Shown: in pieces, positions 1 to 11,300 of the stretch
How positions within the stretch are numbered: the first letter of the stretch is position 1
Layout of the letters: each line of letters opens with the position of its first letter
Origin: Capitulum mitella
Lineage: Eukaryota; Arthropoda; Thecostraca; Pollicipedomorpha; Pollicipedidae
Reading direction: 5' to 3'
Assembly (NCBI GenBank): GCA_030062745.1
Contig: CP099842.1
Coordinates: 5,437,822-5,501,821 of the forward strand
Length of the DNA stretch: 64,000 nucleotides
The notes under the pieces: model-generated
The model's database searches: none
Told to the model about the DNA's origin: nothing
The model's input: only the letters and a program-made list of their open reading frames with translations
Position numbers and translations under genes: made by a program

Positions 1-436
1 CACCAAGTGATCCCAAGACTGGAGCACCCAACATTGATATCAAATTGCACTCGTGCCGAAATATCTGGCTCTGCTACGAACGAAATCCAGGTGTTCTGGG
101 TTGCGTACTGGACTGCTTACTGGCCCTTTCTCGACTACCGGTCATTTCAGGTCGTGACTTTGGAGAGGGAAACTGACATCCCGCCACAACTAGGACTCCA
201 ATTTGGGAACGTTTCCGCGCGAATGCCGACCATTACATCAAGGTGTCTACCTGAATCTTACTGGGCCTAGCCATGACGGCAGCCACTTTCATGATTTATG
301 TCAACAAAGCGCGCAATTTTCCAGAGGCATGCTTGATGGGAGTGATTCTTTTTTTAAGATTTCATCCTGCAGCGGTCACCATGTTATCATTCATGTCAGA
401 GCGACCATGCAGTAGTGTTTATTTTAGTATTATATA
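1..436. other. Unassigned flank left of the mariner
   Basis: I see no recognisable exon, RNA gene or repeat here. Short open frames exist on the + strand, but none resembles a known family and none has a convincing splice or start context. The last bases are TA-rich and supply the TA dinucleotide that flanks the mariner insertion. Confidence 0.5.
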
Positions 437-510
437 CGAGGTCTGTCCGAAAAGTAACGAGACTGGCTTTATTAGAACTTTATTAGAAAAAAATGAAAAG
501 TACCAAAGTC

Positions 511-785
511 AAATTCCTTTAAAATAATCCCCTTCCAGTCCAACACACTTGTGCATTCGCCTCTTCCAGGATTCAATACACTCCTGGAAGGCATCTTCTG
601 GGATCCTTCTGAGCTCCGTCGTCGCGGCCGTTTCAATGGAATCAGTATCAGGAAAATGGGTGCCCTTCAGAACAGATTTGATCTTGGGAGAGAGGGAAAA
701 GTCACAGGGGGCCAGGTCGGGGGAATATGGAGGTTGTTCCAAAGTTTCAATGTTCCTTTCTGCCGGAAACTGGCGAATACTCGTA
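511..785 (-). pseudogene. Inverted copy of the mariner transposase C-terminus
   Basis: The - strand reads the same last ~85 residues as the right arm: YSPDLAPCDF, then KIKSVLKGTHF, ending in GDYFKGI. It has only about four substitutions. Here the third-Asp motif is the canonical PCDF, and the right arm has PGDF. Upstream of this segment the similarity stops, so this is only a tail fragment fused head-on to the body of the element. Confidence 0.85.
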
Positions 786-815
786 CGATCCGGAAACGAA
801 GAGACAGAGTCATGA

Positions 816-1347
816 ATGGAAAAGTCCTGGATCCCCAAGGCCAAAGAAAGCAAGAAAGTCGAAGACGAAAGTGAAAGTGATACTCATTGTGTTTTTCGAT
901 ATTCAAGGCATCGTTCACTTCGAATTCTTACCCCAAGGCCAAACAGTGAACCAAACCGTCTAAAGGGAGATTCTTCGGCGCCTCGTGAGATCAGTGCGGG
1001 ACAAGAGACGGAGCCTTTGGGAAACCAACGCATGGGTGCTCCATCACGACAACGCTCCTGCTCACACAACCCTGAGTATTCGCCAGTTTCCGGCAGAAAG
1101 GAACATTGCAACTTTGGAACAACCTCCATATTCCCCCGACCTGGCCCCCGGGGACTTTTTCCTCTCCCCCAAGATCAAATCTGTTCTGAAGGGAACCCAT
1201 TTTCCTGATACTGATTCCATCAAAACGGCCGCGACGACGGAGCTCAGAAGGATCCCAGAAGATGCCTTCCAGGAGTGTATTGAATCCTGGAAGAGGCGAA
1301 TGCACAAGTGTGTTGGACTGGAAGGGGATTATTTTAAAGGAATTTGA
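816..1347 (+). pseudogene. Mariner transposase C-terminal catalytic region, broken
   Basis: In one + frame the sequence reads a mariner DDE/D domain. The motif RPKKARKSKTKVKV is followed by FFDIQG (first catalytic Asp), HHDNAPAH (second Asp) and, exactly 34 residues on, PGDFF (third Asp, the D34D spacing of mariner). A TAA stop at 961-963 interrupts the frame where the family has a Tyr codon. The reading resumes in the same frame and ends at the TGA at 1345-1347. The N-terminal DNA-binding half is absent. The triad is intact, but the nonsense codon and truncation make it a pseudogene. Confidence 0.88.
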
Positions 1348-1419
1348 CTTTGGTACTTTTCAATTTCCTCTAATAAAGTTCTTATAAAGCCAGTCTCGTT
1401 ACTTTTCGGACAGACCTCG

Positions 1420-1445
1420 TATATATATATATACATATATATCAT

Positions 1446-1481
<36 letters not shown>

Positions 1482-1484
1482 AAG
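1420..1484. repeat. (TA)n microsatellite next to mariner
   Basis: An almost uninterrupted TA dinucleotide run directly abuts the right mariner end. It is a plausible preferred landing site, since mariners insert at TA. It may also have expanded after insertion. Confidence 0.9.
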
Positions 1485-2288
1485 ATGTTATGTTTGTTGC
1501 GTGGGTCCATTTCTGAAATTTGTATATGTTTGGTGTCAGGGACGGACAGTTACTGCGATGCAGACGCCATTTTGAGCCCATTTTCTCCAGACGATCAATG
1601 CAAAGTTCTTCGTTAAGATAGGAATGTCCTTGCACATGGTTGTAGCCACGGTTCAGAAACTGGGGTGAGGGGACAAACTGACTGCAGTGCACCAAAAATA
1701 GGTAGGGAGGTGAGTGAAACCTTTTTTTCAGGCGTTGCGTGACGAACCACGGATGACATCCCTTTTGTTAGATTTCAAAGTTCAAGAAGTTTTATCGTCA
1801 ATGGAAAATACTACCTGTTTGATAACTTACAAACTCAGGGGAACAAACCATCACCTTTGGAAAACTGCGGGGGGCATATCCCCCGCAGCCTCCGCAAAGA
1901 TTACATTCACGCCCGTGCATACCGAGTTACATCATAATTCCACTCAGGATCCTTGAAGGCAGAAGGTAAACATCTAACTGGTCTCAGTGGTACTCGCACC
2001 TGGATGAACGTTTCAGCTGGTGAATCGGTGACTTGTACACTGTTTGCTATGCATGTGCACGTTCTCATGGAGCATTGGTTTGTTTGCCGTACCTGAACTG
2101 AAATAGAAATGAGACTGCATCTACCGATACGGGCCTTGCGAACAAGGCACTACTGTTGTTTTTTTTTGTCCTGGCCGAAGAGCTACTTGCCTTGAACAAA
2201 TGACGGTTTGCAATTAGTTGTTTCATTGTGTTATAAAAAACAAATGCATTAATTTCCCTGGAATCCTGTGTATTGTGTCTCTGTTTCA
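1485..2288. other. Upstream region of the Ly6-type gene
   Basis: No coding exon is supported here. A GTGAGT donor-like site lies near 1710 and could belong to a 5' UTR exon. The coding exon at 2296 is preceded by TTTCAG, which looks like an acceptor, so an upstream non-coding exon is likely. I could not fix its position. Confidence 0.35.
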
Positions 2289-2295
2289 GGGAAAA

Positions 2296-2356
2296 ATGAA
2301 TGCGTGGAACACACTGGCCATAACCACCCTGGCACTGCTTTTCACCGTACAACAAT
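2296..2356 (+). CDS. Ly6-type gene, coding exon 1 (signal peptide)
   Basis: It starts MNAWNTLAITTLALLF, a typical signal peptide, 7 bases after a TTTCAG acceptor-like site. It ends at a strong donor, AAT|GTGAGT, leaving one base of a Cys codon. The ATG is the first in the exon and opens the hydrophobic segment. Confidence 0.82.
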
Positions 2357-5300
2357 GTGAGTATCTTGTCGTTGGAATGTGTTTTAACCTTTAACGCCTT
2401 TTTCATGCAGCATGTCATGCTTGAAATCTGTGCGGATTTCCGGTCCAGCCCCCTGAGATATTCGAGTCGACTGAAGAGATGATGAGCCAGAGCTCTGACA
2501 TATGCAGAGAGTTTGGACTAATTGTCATGTCCTCAGGCTTGAAAACACCCGCGCTTGAGGAAAAACAAAAATGAATAGAAAGTCAAAAAATCAAAGTACT
2601 GATATGATGTGAGGGCCCACATCTACCTTAACCCACATCTCCATTGTTAGCCTTTCGTTACCTTCTAGAATGTCCTGAGTTAGAAGTTTTTTCGGGTAAC
2701 TGGGGGAGATCTGGGAAAGCGAAAGTCTTTATCTCAACCTTAAGTTTTGCTGATCTGTTCTAGAGCTCTTTATGTCGTTTATCACCTGTACGTCTATATG
2801 GACCAGTATCAGTGTCCTGGTGCCAGACTGATTATTTTATTTATCAACTTCCATGCCCTGTTCGTGAAGCAAATATGGAAAAACTCTTGTTTTCTCCTGT
2901 GGCCTTTTCTTATTTTCGCCTCGTCGTTTCCCTCGTCAGCCTCCGTCACCCCTTGGCTCATCGTGAATACAGTCACTGAAATCAAAGAAAGTCTGGTCAG
3001 GAACATGCATCTGCTAATCCAAAGAAGTCAGTGGCAAAAACCGTCACAGATTAGAGTGTGCTAATTATGATGGGGCGCACCCGCCATTGTACCGTTACCG
3101 AACGGAACCGAACATTGCACTTTCGTAGACTGTGCGATCATCTGACTTGTATTGGAAGCAGCTCATAGCACTGACAAGAACCATCTTGATACGCGGCATC
3201 GCAATACCCTCATTTAACTCGAAATTTGTTCATCGGAAAGCGTCATTGCCCGAAGAGGAAATCACCGTGATGGATAGTGAAGTTGGGAACTTAAGAAATC
3301 CGTGGCATCAGAGGACCTGGCAAGATTAGATTGTCAGTGCGCGAGAGCAGACGCGGCAGCATGAGACTGCCTGTTCTGCGATAACGCCCTCCCCCGAGCG
3401 AAGCGCTGCATGGTCCCGTGCGGCGGCCGAAAACCAGGACCTCGCGACACGTCGGGCCAGCCTTCACCCCGCCGCCTTTGCGTCGGAGTGTCCGGTCCGT
3501 TCGCGGCAGCCGCAGGGACCGTCCTGTGAGCCGGCAGACCGGTCACCGTCGACGCCGGCCGTCAGCCGGACCCGGCCGAGTCTCAGTGTAAACAGCCCCC
3601 CCCCCGGTCAATCGAGAATGGCCAGCTTCAACACTCGTTCGCTTGTTAAACAAACGCGGCGGGCGTTATTGCGGCGTGTTCCCGGGCGCCGGCCGGGCGA
3701 CGCCTCATGACCGTCGCGTGTGACCCGCGGCGAGCCCGATCGGGCACCGGCCGTCTTCTTAACGCCGGCGTGACGAGGAAGGGTCAGTCTGGACGAAGTG
3801 GAAATCGTCCTGCGGAACTACTGGCGTAGGAGCAGGAGAGAACCAGGGATCGATGACCCCTTTTTGGAAATTCAGCATTATTCAGTCTGGAAGAAACGTT
3901 TTTGTCCCCTCCCCATCCCTTCCGCACATTATGGGTACTCCTACGCTCCTGTGTGAAACTCCCGAGCTTTTTATTCTTACTACAATGAGGTGGTAAAGAC
4001 TGGCTCATATAACTAACACTGAGAATGGCGCATTGTTTTGGTACAAAACTCCTGTTTACCGTCATCATGAACTTGTGTCTTAAACTGGAAACTAGCCTTC
4101 CGTTATAAAAAAAGATGCACTACGCGCCTTTATTTCTGCGGGATTAGTACCAGCGTAAATCATCTGCGAATCTTTGCTTTGTGAGTACGTCACAGCTATT
4201 CCGGCAAGGTAACATCACAATGGCCCTATGTATCCCTTCGGCGGAGACTTGAGAATGTTGTTTGGCATGGTCTCGTACGTTGGTCTTGATTCAGTATCGT
4301 TCAGGCGTGTTGCGTATGAGATTTGAGCCATCACACCTGGCGGATGGACTAAATTGCAATGTAAACTTTGAATGCAGTAGACCGTAAAACTAGTAAAATA
4401 AATTCCGATAAAACATATGACGCAAAGACGACTTTTCCAGAGTTCATTTTGTCACTTTTTCAACCCGATGTTTGTAACAAAGTTGGGATTTTGTACGCAA
4501 TACTTGATCGCTTCGATTAAAATGTTTTTGCTCTCAAGCAAGAGCAAGTGTGTGCTCGTGCAGTTCGGTCCAACCCAAAGCTAATGTTTATTTGGCCGGA
4601 GGACGGGGGGGCAGTTAGTCAAAATTTTGGGGGTCCTCGCCCAGCGATGGGCCCCTGACTTCATCTGGGCTTCCCGGACAAAAGCATTAACATGACATTT
4701 TACAGGGAGCTCGCAGCAGGGACACGGTCAGCCCAAAATTTCGCAGGCTGCGCCCAATGGCGCTTGACCAATGCTTGACCAATGGCCCCTATCCTATAAG
4801 TGGTCTTCCTGCATAAAAACAGTCAGTGAAGATTTTAGGGCGAAAGTTCGTATCGCAAAAGTTCGTCGGACAAAAGTTCGCGGTGCTGAAGTTCTTTGTG
4901 TAAAAGTTCGTCTAGGAGAAAAAATCCGTTTAGGACGAAAGTTCGTCGTGCAGAAGTTCGCGTAAAAGGTTTGTTTGTCTAGGTCAAACGTTCGTCGAGC
5001 GTAAAAGTTAATCGGGGACAAAAGTTCGTATGGGCAAAAGTTCGTCTTGCGGAAGTTCGTATAAGGCAAAAGTTCGCCGAGGGCAAAGGTTCGTCTGGGA
5101 CAAAAGTTCTTGCAGAAGGTCGTCTAGGACAAAAGTCCGTGTAATGCAAAACCTCGTATGGTGCAAAAGCTTGTCTCGGATAAAAGTCCGTCATGCACAA
5201 GTTTGTCTGGAACAAGCGTTCGTTGAGAGCCAAAGTTCGTCTAGAATAAGTTCGTCTTGCTAATGGAAAAGGTTCGTACTGCAAAAGGTTTGCATGGAAA

Positions 5301-8300
5301 AGGTTTGTAGGAAAGAGGTTCGTAAGAGAAAGCATTCGTAAGAGAAAAGGTTCGTAACCAAGGGTTCGTAAATTAAGGCTCGTGTTGGAAAAGGAACGAA
5401 CCTAAAATAGTAGCTTAGCCTAACCAAACCTCACCTAACCTAACCTAACCTAACGTAACCCTTTGCCCTAGTCGAACTTTTGGCCCAGACGAACTTTTGT
5501 CCTAAACGAATTTTACAAGATGAACTTTTGTCCTGGATGCATTCTTGTCCCCGACGAATTTAAGTCCCATACGGACTTTTGCCGGGCGAACTTTTGTCCT
5601 TGACAAACTTTCGTCCTAAACGAACTTAAGCGAGACGAACCTTTGTCCTAGACGAACTGTTGTCCTGGACGAACTTTGTCCGTACGAACTTTCGCGAGAC
5701 AAACTTTTACCCTAGACGAACTTTTGTCCGACCAGCTTTTGCCCTGTCGAACTGTTACCCAACGAATTATTGCCCTACGAACTTAAGTCCACCGAACTTC
5801 TGCCCGTAAACCCCTGTCAGCATTGCAGGACACCTAATATTAGCTGCAACCCGCTGACTCTTTTCTCATTGTCCATGTGATCGCATTAAAAACAATTTTT
5901 CATTGGGGCGGCTTGTCCGGACGTATCCAGGAAAGTCGGGCACCGTCTGTGGTCACCGTCCGAAGGTCAGCGAAGTAGCGACCTCCTTGTTTATTGATGA
6001 CTCGTACGTACAGTTATATTTCGAGTCGTAGCTCGTCACAACAGTCAGTCGCGATCCGGTAGCAAATACATTCCCATTCTGTGACAAGGCAGCACAAAAA
6101 TGTCACCAACAAACGACTGTCGTAGCTTTGTTTTTAGTATTGAGCTTCTGCGTTATCGGGGTTATATAATTAATACAATTAACAATTAACTTATTAATGC
6201 AATATAAGTTTACGCATTTTATTAACTATACTTTTGAAACAGAAATGTATCTTTCCGCACCGGTATACCTCTGCACGAACATCAGGAATCCTTCGTGTCA
6301 CGACAGATTGATCGTGCTGCACGCCGCTGACGCTTTTCTTGCATTGTACTTTGCCTACGAGACCGTTTGGCAAGTAGACGGCGTCGATGGCCGGCAGCCT
6401 ACCCCTTCCCACACTCATATGTGCTAGCCCCGATAACCTCTCCTATGGTGCTGCGCAGATGGTCTTTTATGCGCCTCAGGTGGCTGGACATTCGTTGAAC
6501 GGGTGCCGTGAAGAGTCTCCAATATCTTTAGTAGAATGTAAATATTTGGGCAGAACACTTCACCGTCTGCAATTGCCAGATTATCCAAAGCATACATAGG
6601 CATCCCCGTCCTGTGCTGTCTTTTTCGTCTTGACCGTGCTTTGGACGAGCCTCACCACGTGCTGCACGCACGACACCCCGCTTCCCGGTGGCCGTGCCAC
6701 TGGCCTCGCGCTCTTCAGCTCTTGCCCACTTATGTCACCAGTGCTCGAACTCGTCACGAAGTTCGTCCGGTAACCCGTGCATATCATAGCGGCAAAATTC
6801 CGCTGTCTCCGCAGCAAGCTCCAGCGTTTCTGGCGGCCATACCCAAGAACGAGCCTTTGAAGCCCGGCAGCGGATTCCACATGCGGGTTGCGTTTCGATA
6901 ACGGCCTTTCGTGGGTTTCGATAATGACACCGTCCACTTACGCAGGGAATGCACTCGCCCCGTAGTGCGCCTCATTATCTGTAATGGATTGGTTATTCCT
7001 CTCCGTGCACCCACGCGAGGTGGACGAATAGGGTCGTCTAACAGGTCTTCAGCTTCAGCTTCAGCGTACAACTGATGAAACTAGTCATCTGCCCCTTCTC
7101 GAATCATGGGCATATCAGACAGGAGGCTCTCTGTCTTTTCAACACAAGCGACTAAATCCCTTTTTGAGCTCTATAGCATCACTGAGACCGGTAAGAATAG
7201 GCTCATGAAGCGCGCCTCTACACACGAACGGCGCAAACTAATAACAAAACAGTGGGGAGTCATGGTTGCTGCCAGCTGTGTTTGCAGTATCATCACTCCA
7301 CGTGGTCATTTCTTCCATCGTCTCCAACACGTCATTATATAAGGCCTTGAACCTTACCAGCGCTCAAGCCATCGACAAGCAGCATCGATCAGGCACCACC
7401 ACTAAACTACATTGCCTAACCAGAACACAACATCCCTAGTCCTTCTGTCTTCTTTTCTTCTTCCGCAGCATCGAGCGTGATAGGCTGTACGTTTAACCAG
7501 CTTGAGAAGCGGTATGGGCGATCTCCTCCTGCACACGATAAAGGCCTCTCGGTGCTCTTCGTGAGGAGTAGGCCATGTGCCGGCGCCTTGGCTAAATCCA
7601 ACGTAAATTATACCGTAAATTTTTCGGCAGGGCTAAATGTAACGAAACTGACAGTAGTAGAGGCGACGACTCCCTTCCTCTTCCCTCTGAACTCTTTGCC
7701 CTCGCTTCACGGAGGCCTCACACTTGCCGATGTTACAAAGGCTTGTAAATTTAGTCCGCACACATACAAACTCAAAGTAAGAAATCACCTGTACTCACCA
7801 TTCTTTCCCCTATAATGTTAAATGGCCCACTTGTGCTATCTTTAAAATCGCCATATACACTGTAACGTAATTAAGCCACACAGACTTTACAGGCCGTAAT
7901 GACCAGTAGGTTGTGGCACGCCTTTAAACTCAGTATCAGTCAGTCAGGCCAGCGCACCATGCTTTTGGGCTCATCGTGTCTTGCAAAGGCCAGGAGTTTT
8001 TTTTCGTCCGAGACCCCTGTCATCTGCCTTTCCTTTGACTCTTGCGCCTCTAAGGCCGCCAGCCTTTTGGCACTGGGTCACACGAAATCTGTCGCCCCTT
8101 TCACCGTTTCTGCATAGTTGGAGATTGGTTGTACCTTCGCAGCATGAACAGCGACCAGGTTAAAAACATGTCTACTGCAGTGCGTGCACCTTGCCTTTGG
8201 ATATCGTCATCTTATGTGCGCTTTGGCGCCATCAGCGTCTCCTTTGATGGCGGCGCAACCTTCGTACGCCTGGCCCCGAAGATGGCGAAGGTCATGTCCG

Positions 8301-11300
8301 AAGCTCTCCATAAACGCAATAATGGGATTTCCTGCGCCCTTGCCCGCCAAGTTTTTTAGTTCCACGAAACCGAAACTCAGTACCAGTCATTCAGACTCAC
8401 GCATCGTGCTTCTGGGCCCGAAACCGAAAAACTCCTCGCGGACACAGTTTTAGTCACCTAGGTACCGCACCAGCCTAGCGAACTGTTCTTTTACGGAGTA
8501 GTCCGTGGTGCAGTCCGCGATGGTGTTAAAGTATCGTGACCCGTGTCTGAACGTGAACATGAACATGAACATCATGGCGCATCAGATCGTTAGTGGATGA
8601 AACAACATTTTGGCATTTCTGGGACACGATATTAAATGTTCCTTAAGCACATTTCACTGGCATTCAGTTGGTCACGAAGTGACGTTCCGAGGTTGCCGTC
8701 GTTCTGAAAGGTCCGTTCCTCAGACTGAGGCCCCGAATTCCGATGTCCCCGAAGGCAATGACGTAACCAGCGGGGTGGGCCAAAGGGGGCCGTGATCCCC
8801 CCTGGAGGCCAAGCGGGACCCCTGGCGGGCGAGCGGTACGCCTAGGGCCGAAGGCCCCACCTCTATGGATAATGTGAGGCGCCCGCAGGGCGCCTTACAC
8901 TGTTCGAAACAGGCAATGAAAGCAAAACAGGAATATTTTAAGCATTAAAGAAGACTAAGGGACCTACAAAAAACGTACTTCGAACATACAAAGGGGCTTT
9001 GTGTGCTATGAAGATAGGCCCATGGTCGAAATGAGTGTTTAGGGGTCCCTGCTAGGTTGTAGGCGAGTTAGCTACTTGTCTGCAGAGGGCTGCCTGTCAG
9101 CCCATAAAGGGCCCCTGTCAGCCTCTGGAAGGATTCCCTTTCGGTCTGGAAGAAAGCCCCTGTCCCTCCAGAGGCTGACAGGGGCCCTTTATAGGGATAG
9201 GGGACCCTCTACAGACAGGCGGTGTCTCCCCCTACAGACTAACAGGGGCCCCTGCTTGCCTGTAAAGATGTCCCTGCCGACCTGTAAGGAGCACCCGCCA
9301 GGTCGGCAGGAACGTCTTTGCAGGCAAGCAGGGGCTCCCTTTACACTCCAGATGGGCCCTTTTACAAGCCGACAGTAATTTTAACCACATGGGGCCCCAC
9401 TGATTGCGAGGACCAGGCACGGATTAGGGAGTGATGGAGGAAGCCACCCTCCTCCCCCCTCCGAGTCCCGAGAAGAGGCCCCGATCAGACCTAAAGGGAA
9501 CCCCGAAGTGGCTCCGTATGAGTTTCACGGGGTCTCTGCAAAAAGCTGACGGGGTCTTGATACAACGAGGGGGACCTCCGGGAGGATTAGATGACCTCTG
9601 GGACGCATAGAAAGTCCCTGGGATCATTACACGGCTGCAACACGGCAGAACGTCCCTGAGACCACCAGAGGGCTCATAGGGTCCCCTGAGACGGCCAAGA
9701 TAAGGACTGAGTCCCTAGGGCCACCTGGAATGTCATGGGGTCTCGAATGGGTTTCACAGGCCTGTGTGGAAAGCTGAAGGCTGTTGATGTAGTCAGAGGG
9801 CCTCTGGGAAGGTCAGTGAGACCCTGAGACGGTAAGATGGCCTGTAAGATGGATAGAGGAGCCTCTGAAACTCTCCAAGGGCCCCAACGCGGCAGAAGGT
9901 CCATGAAACCGCTAAAAGTACCGGAGAGTCCCCTGAGTTGGCAAGAACTTAAAATGGTGCCTAACACGGGATAGGGAGACCCTAGCCAGATGGACCCCCT
10001 GAACAGAGATTCATCAGTGAGCTTCTCGACCTCGAGGGGGCCCCAAATGGCTACACTGGTGTTTTTGAAAACCTGATGTGTTCTTGATGCTGCCGGGGCC
10101 CCCGAGAAGGCCAAGAGGCTCCTGAGACGTCAAGATGGGCCCGTACACCGCAGATGACCCCTGAGACCACCAAGAAGGTCGGAGGGCCCCTGTGAGGCAA
10201 AGACGATAAGAGGGCCTCGGAGACGGTATGGGGCGCCTGATGGCCAGAGGGCCCCGTTGTGTGTTAGGCGGACTCCTGGCACGGGCAAGGCCCCCTGTGA
10301 CTGCCAGCGAGGCCTCTGAAGCGCCAACAAAGGCCCCTATTACGGCCAGCACAGGGGCCCTGAAATTGCCGAAAGGCCTTTTGTAACTGCCGGAAGACCC
10401 ATGAGATGGCAAAATGCTTCCCAGAGACGATAAGAGGAGTACCTGGAACCACAGGAGGTCCACTGAGACTGCTAAAGAGGGACCTTTAAGAATGCCTATC
10501 ACAAGTCTGTGGCAAAAGGGGGCCCTGAGACGACGAGAGGGACCCCTGAAATTATAAAGCCTTGAGACATCCAGACAGCTCCCGAAAAGGCCAAAGGATG
10601 CCTGAGGGGCTCCTTAGACGGCAAAATGTCCCAGGGACGACAGGAGGGAACCCGAGATGGCCTAAGCGCCCTGAAACTGCCAAATGGGTCCCTGAAACCG
10701 CCAAAGGAGGCGCCTAAGACGTCTCGAGGGGCACGTGAAGCTGTTAAAGGAGCCTAAGACCACTAGACGGCCCTGGCACGACAAACGGCCCGAGACCACC
10801 AAGTGCCCTTGTAACCGCAACAGGAAACCTAACCTAAGCTGACAAAACAGTGCCCAGAAACTACGGGAGGGGGGGGGGAGTACAGATGGGCTCCTGGACC
10901 AGATAGACACGACATTCCAAACAGAGGGAGGGACGGAACCGCCTAAAATCTCGCCGTTTTTTGTCATATTTCGGCCCCTTGGTACACGAACAAAACACAG
11001 AATATTTTCAAGTAAGGTGACGCGCTCGAATCTTTTTGGCTATTTGATATGGTAAAAAGGCGGAATTATATCAAATATTTCTCCGTGGACCCGCGGATCA
11101 ATGTTTTTTCATATTTGAAGAGCAGAAAATGGAGGCTCCACGCTGACTATTCGCCTCCACCTCGCCTCGGCGAAATCCTGGATCCACCCTTGGCGAGGGC
11201 TGCCCCTGGCTATGAATGCCAGGCTATGGCTATGGCCCTGACAGCAGATGGTCCCTACAGGTCGGTATGGGTCCCAAAAGACCGGCAGGGGGCCGTACAG

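Larger units (their letters stand above)
437..1419 (+). mobile_element. Fold-back mariner (Tc1/mariner family) element
   Basis: The element is bounded by TA dinucleotides (435-436 and 1420-1421), the mariner target-site duplication. The 437-782 and 1074-1419 segments are near-identical inverted copies of a mariner 3' end, about 346 bp each: terminal inverted repeat, 3' UTR and the last ~85 codons. Between them lies about 290 bp of unique transposase sequence. The N-terminal helix-turn-helix half and the original 5' end are missing; an inverted 3' end stands in their place. The left arm reads as transposase on the - strand and the right arm on the + strand, with only a handful of residue differences. 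It cannot be autonomous. It probably arose by aberrant transposition or repair. Confidence 0.9.

Noticed and set aside
6190-8460. Series of 60-110 codon frames suggesting a decayed transposon
   Set aside because: No transposase, reverse transcriptase or terminal repeat could be recognised; kept as unassigned intron.
9674-10502. 146- and 162-codon open frames on the - strand
   Set aside because: They run through the GC-rich minisatellite and change with its units; no gene signal.
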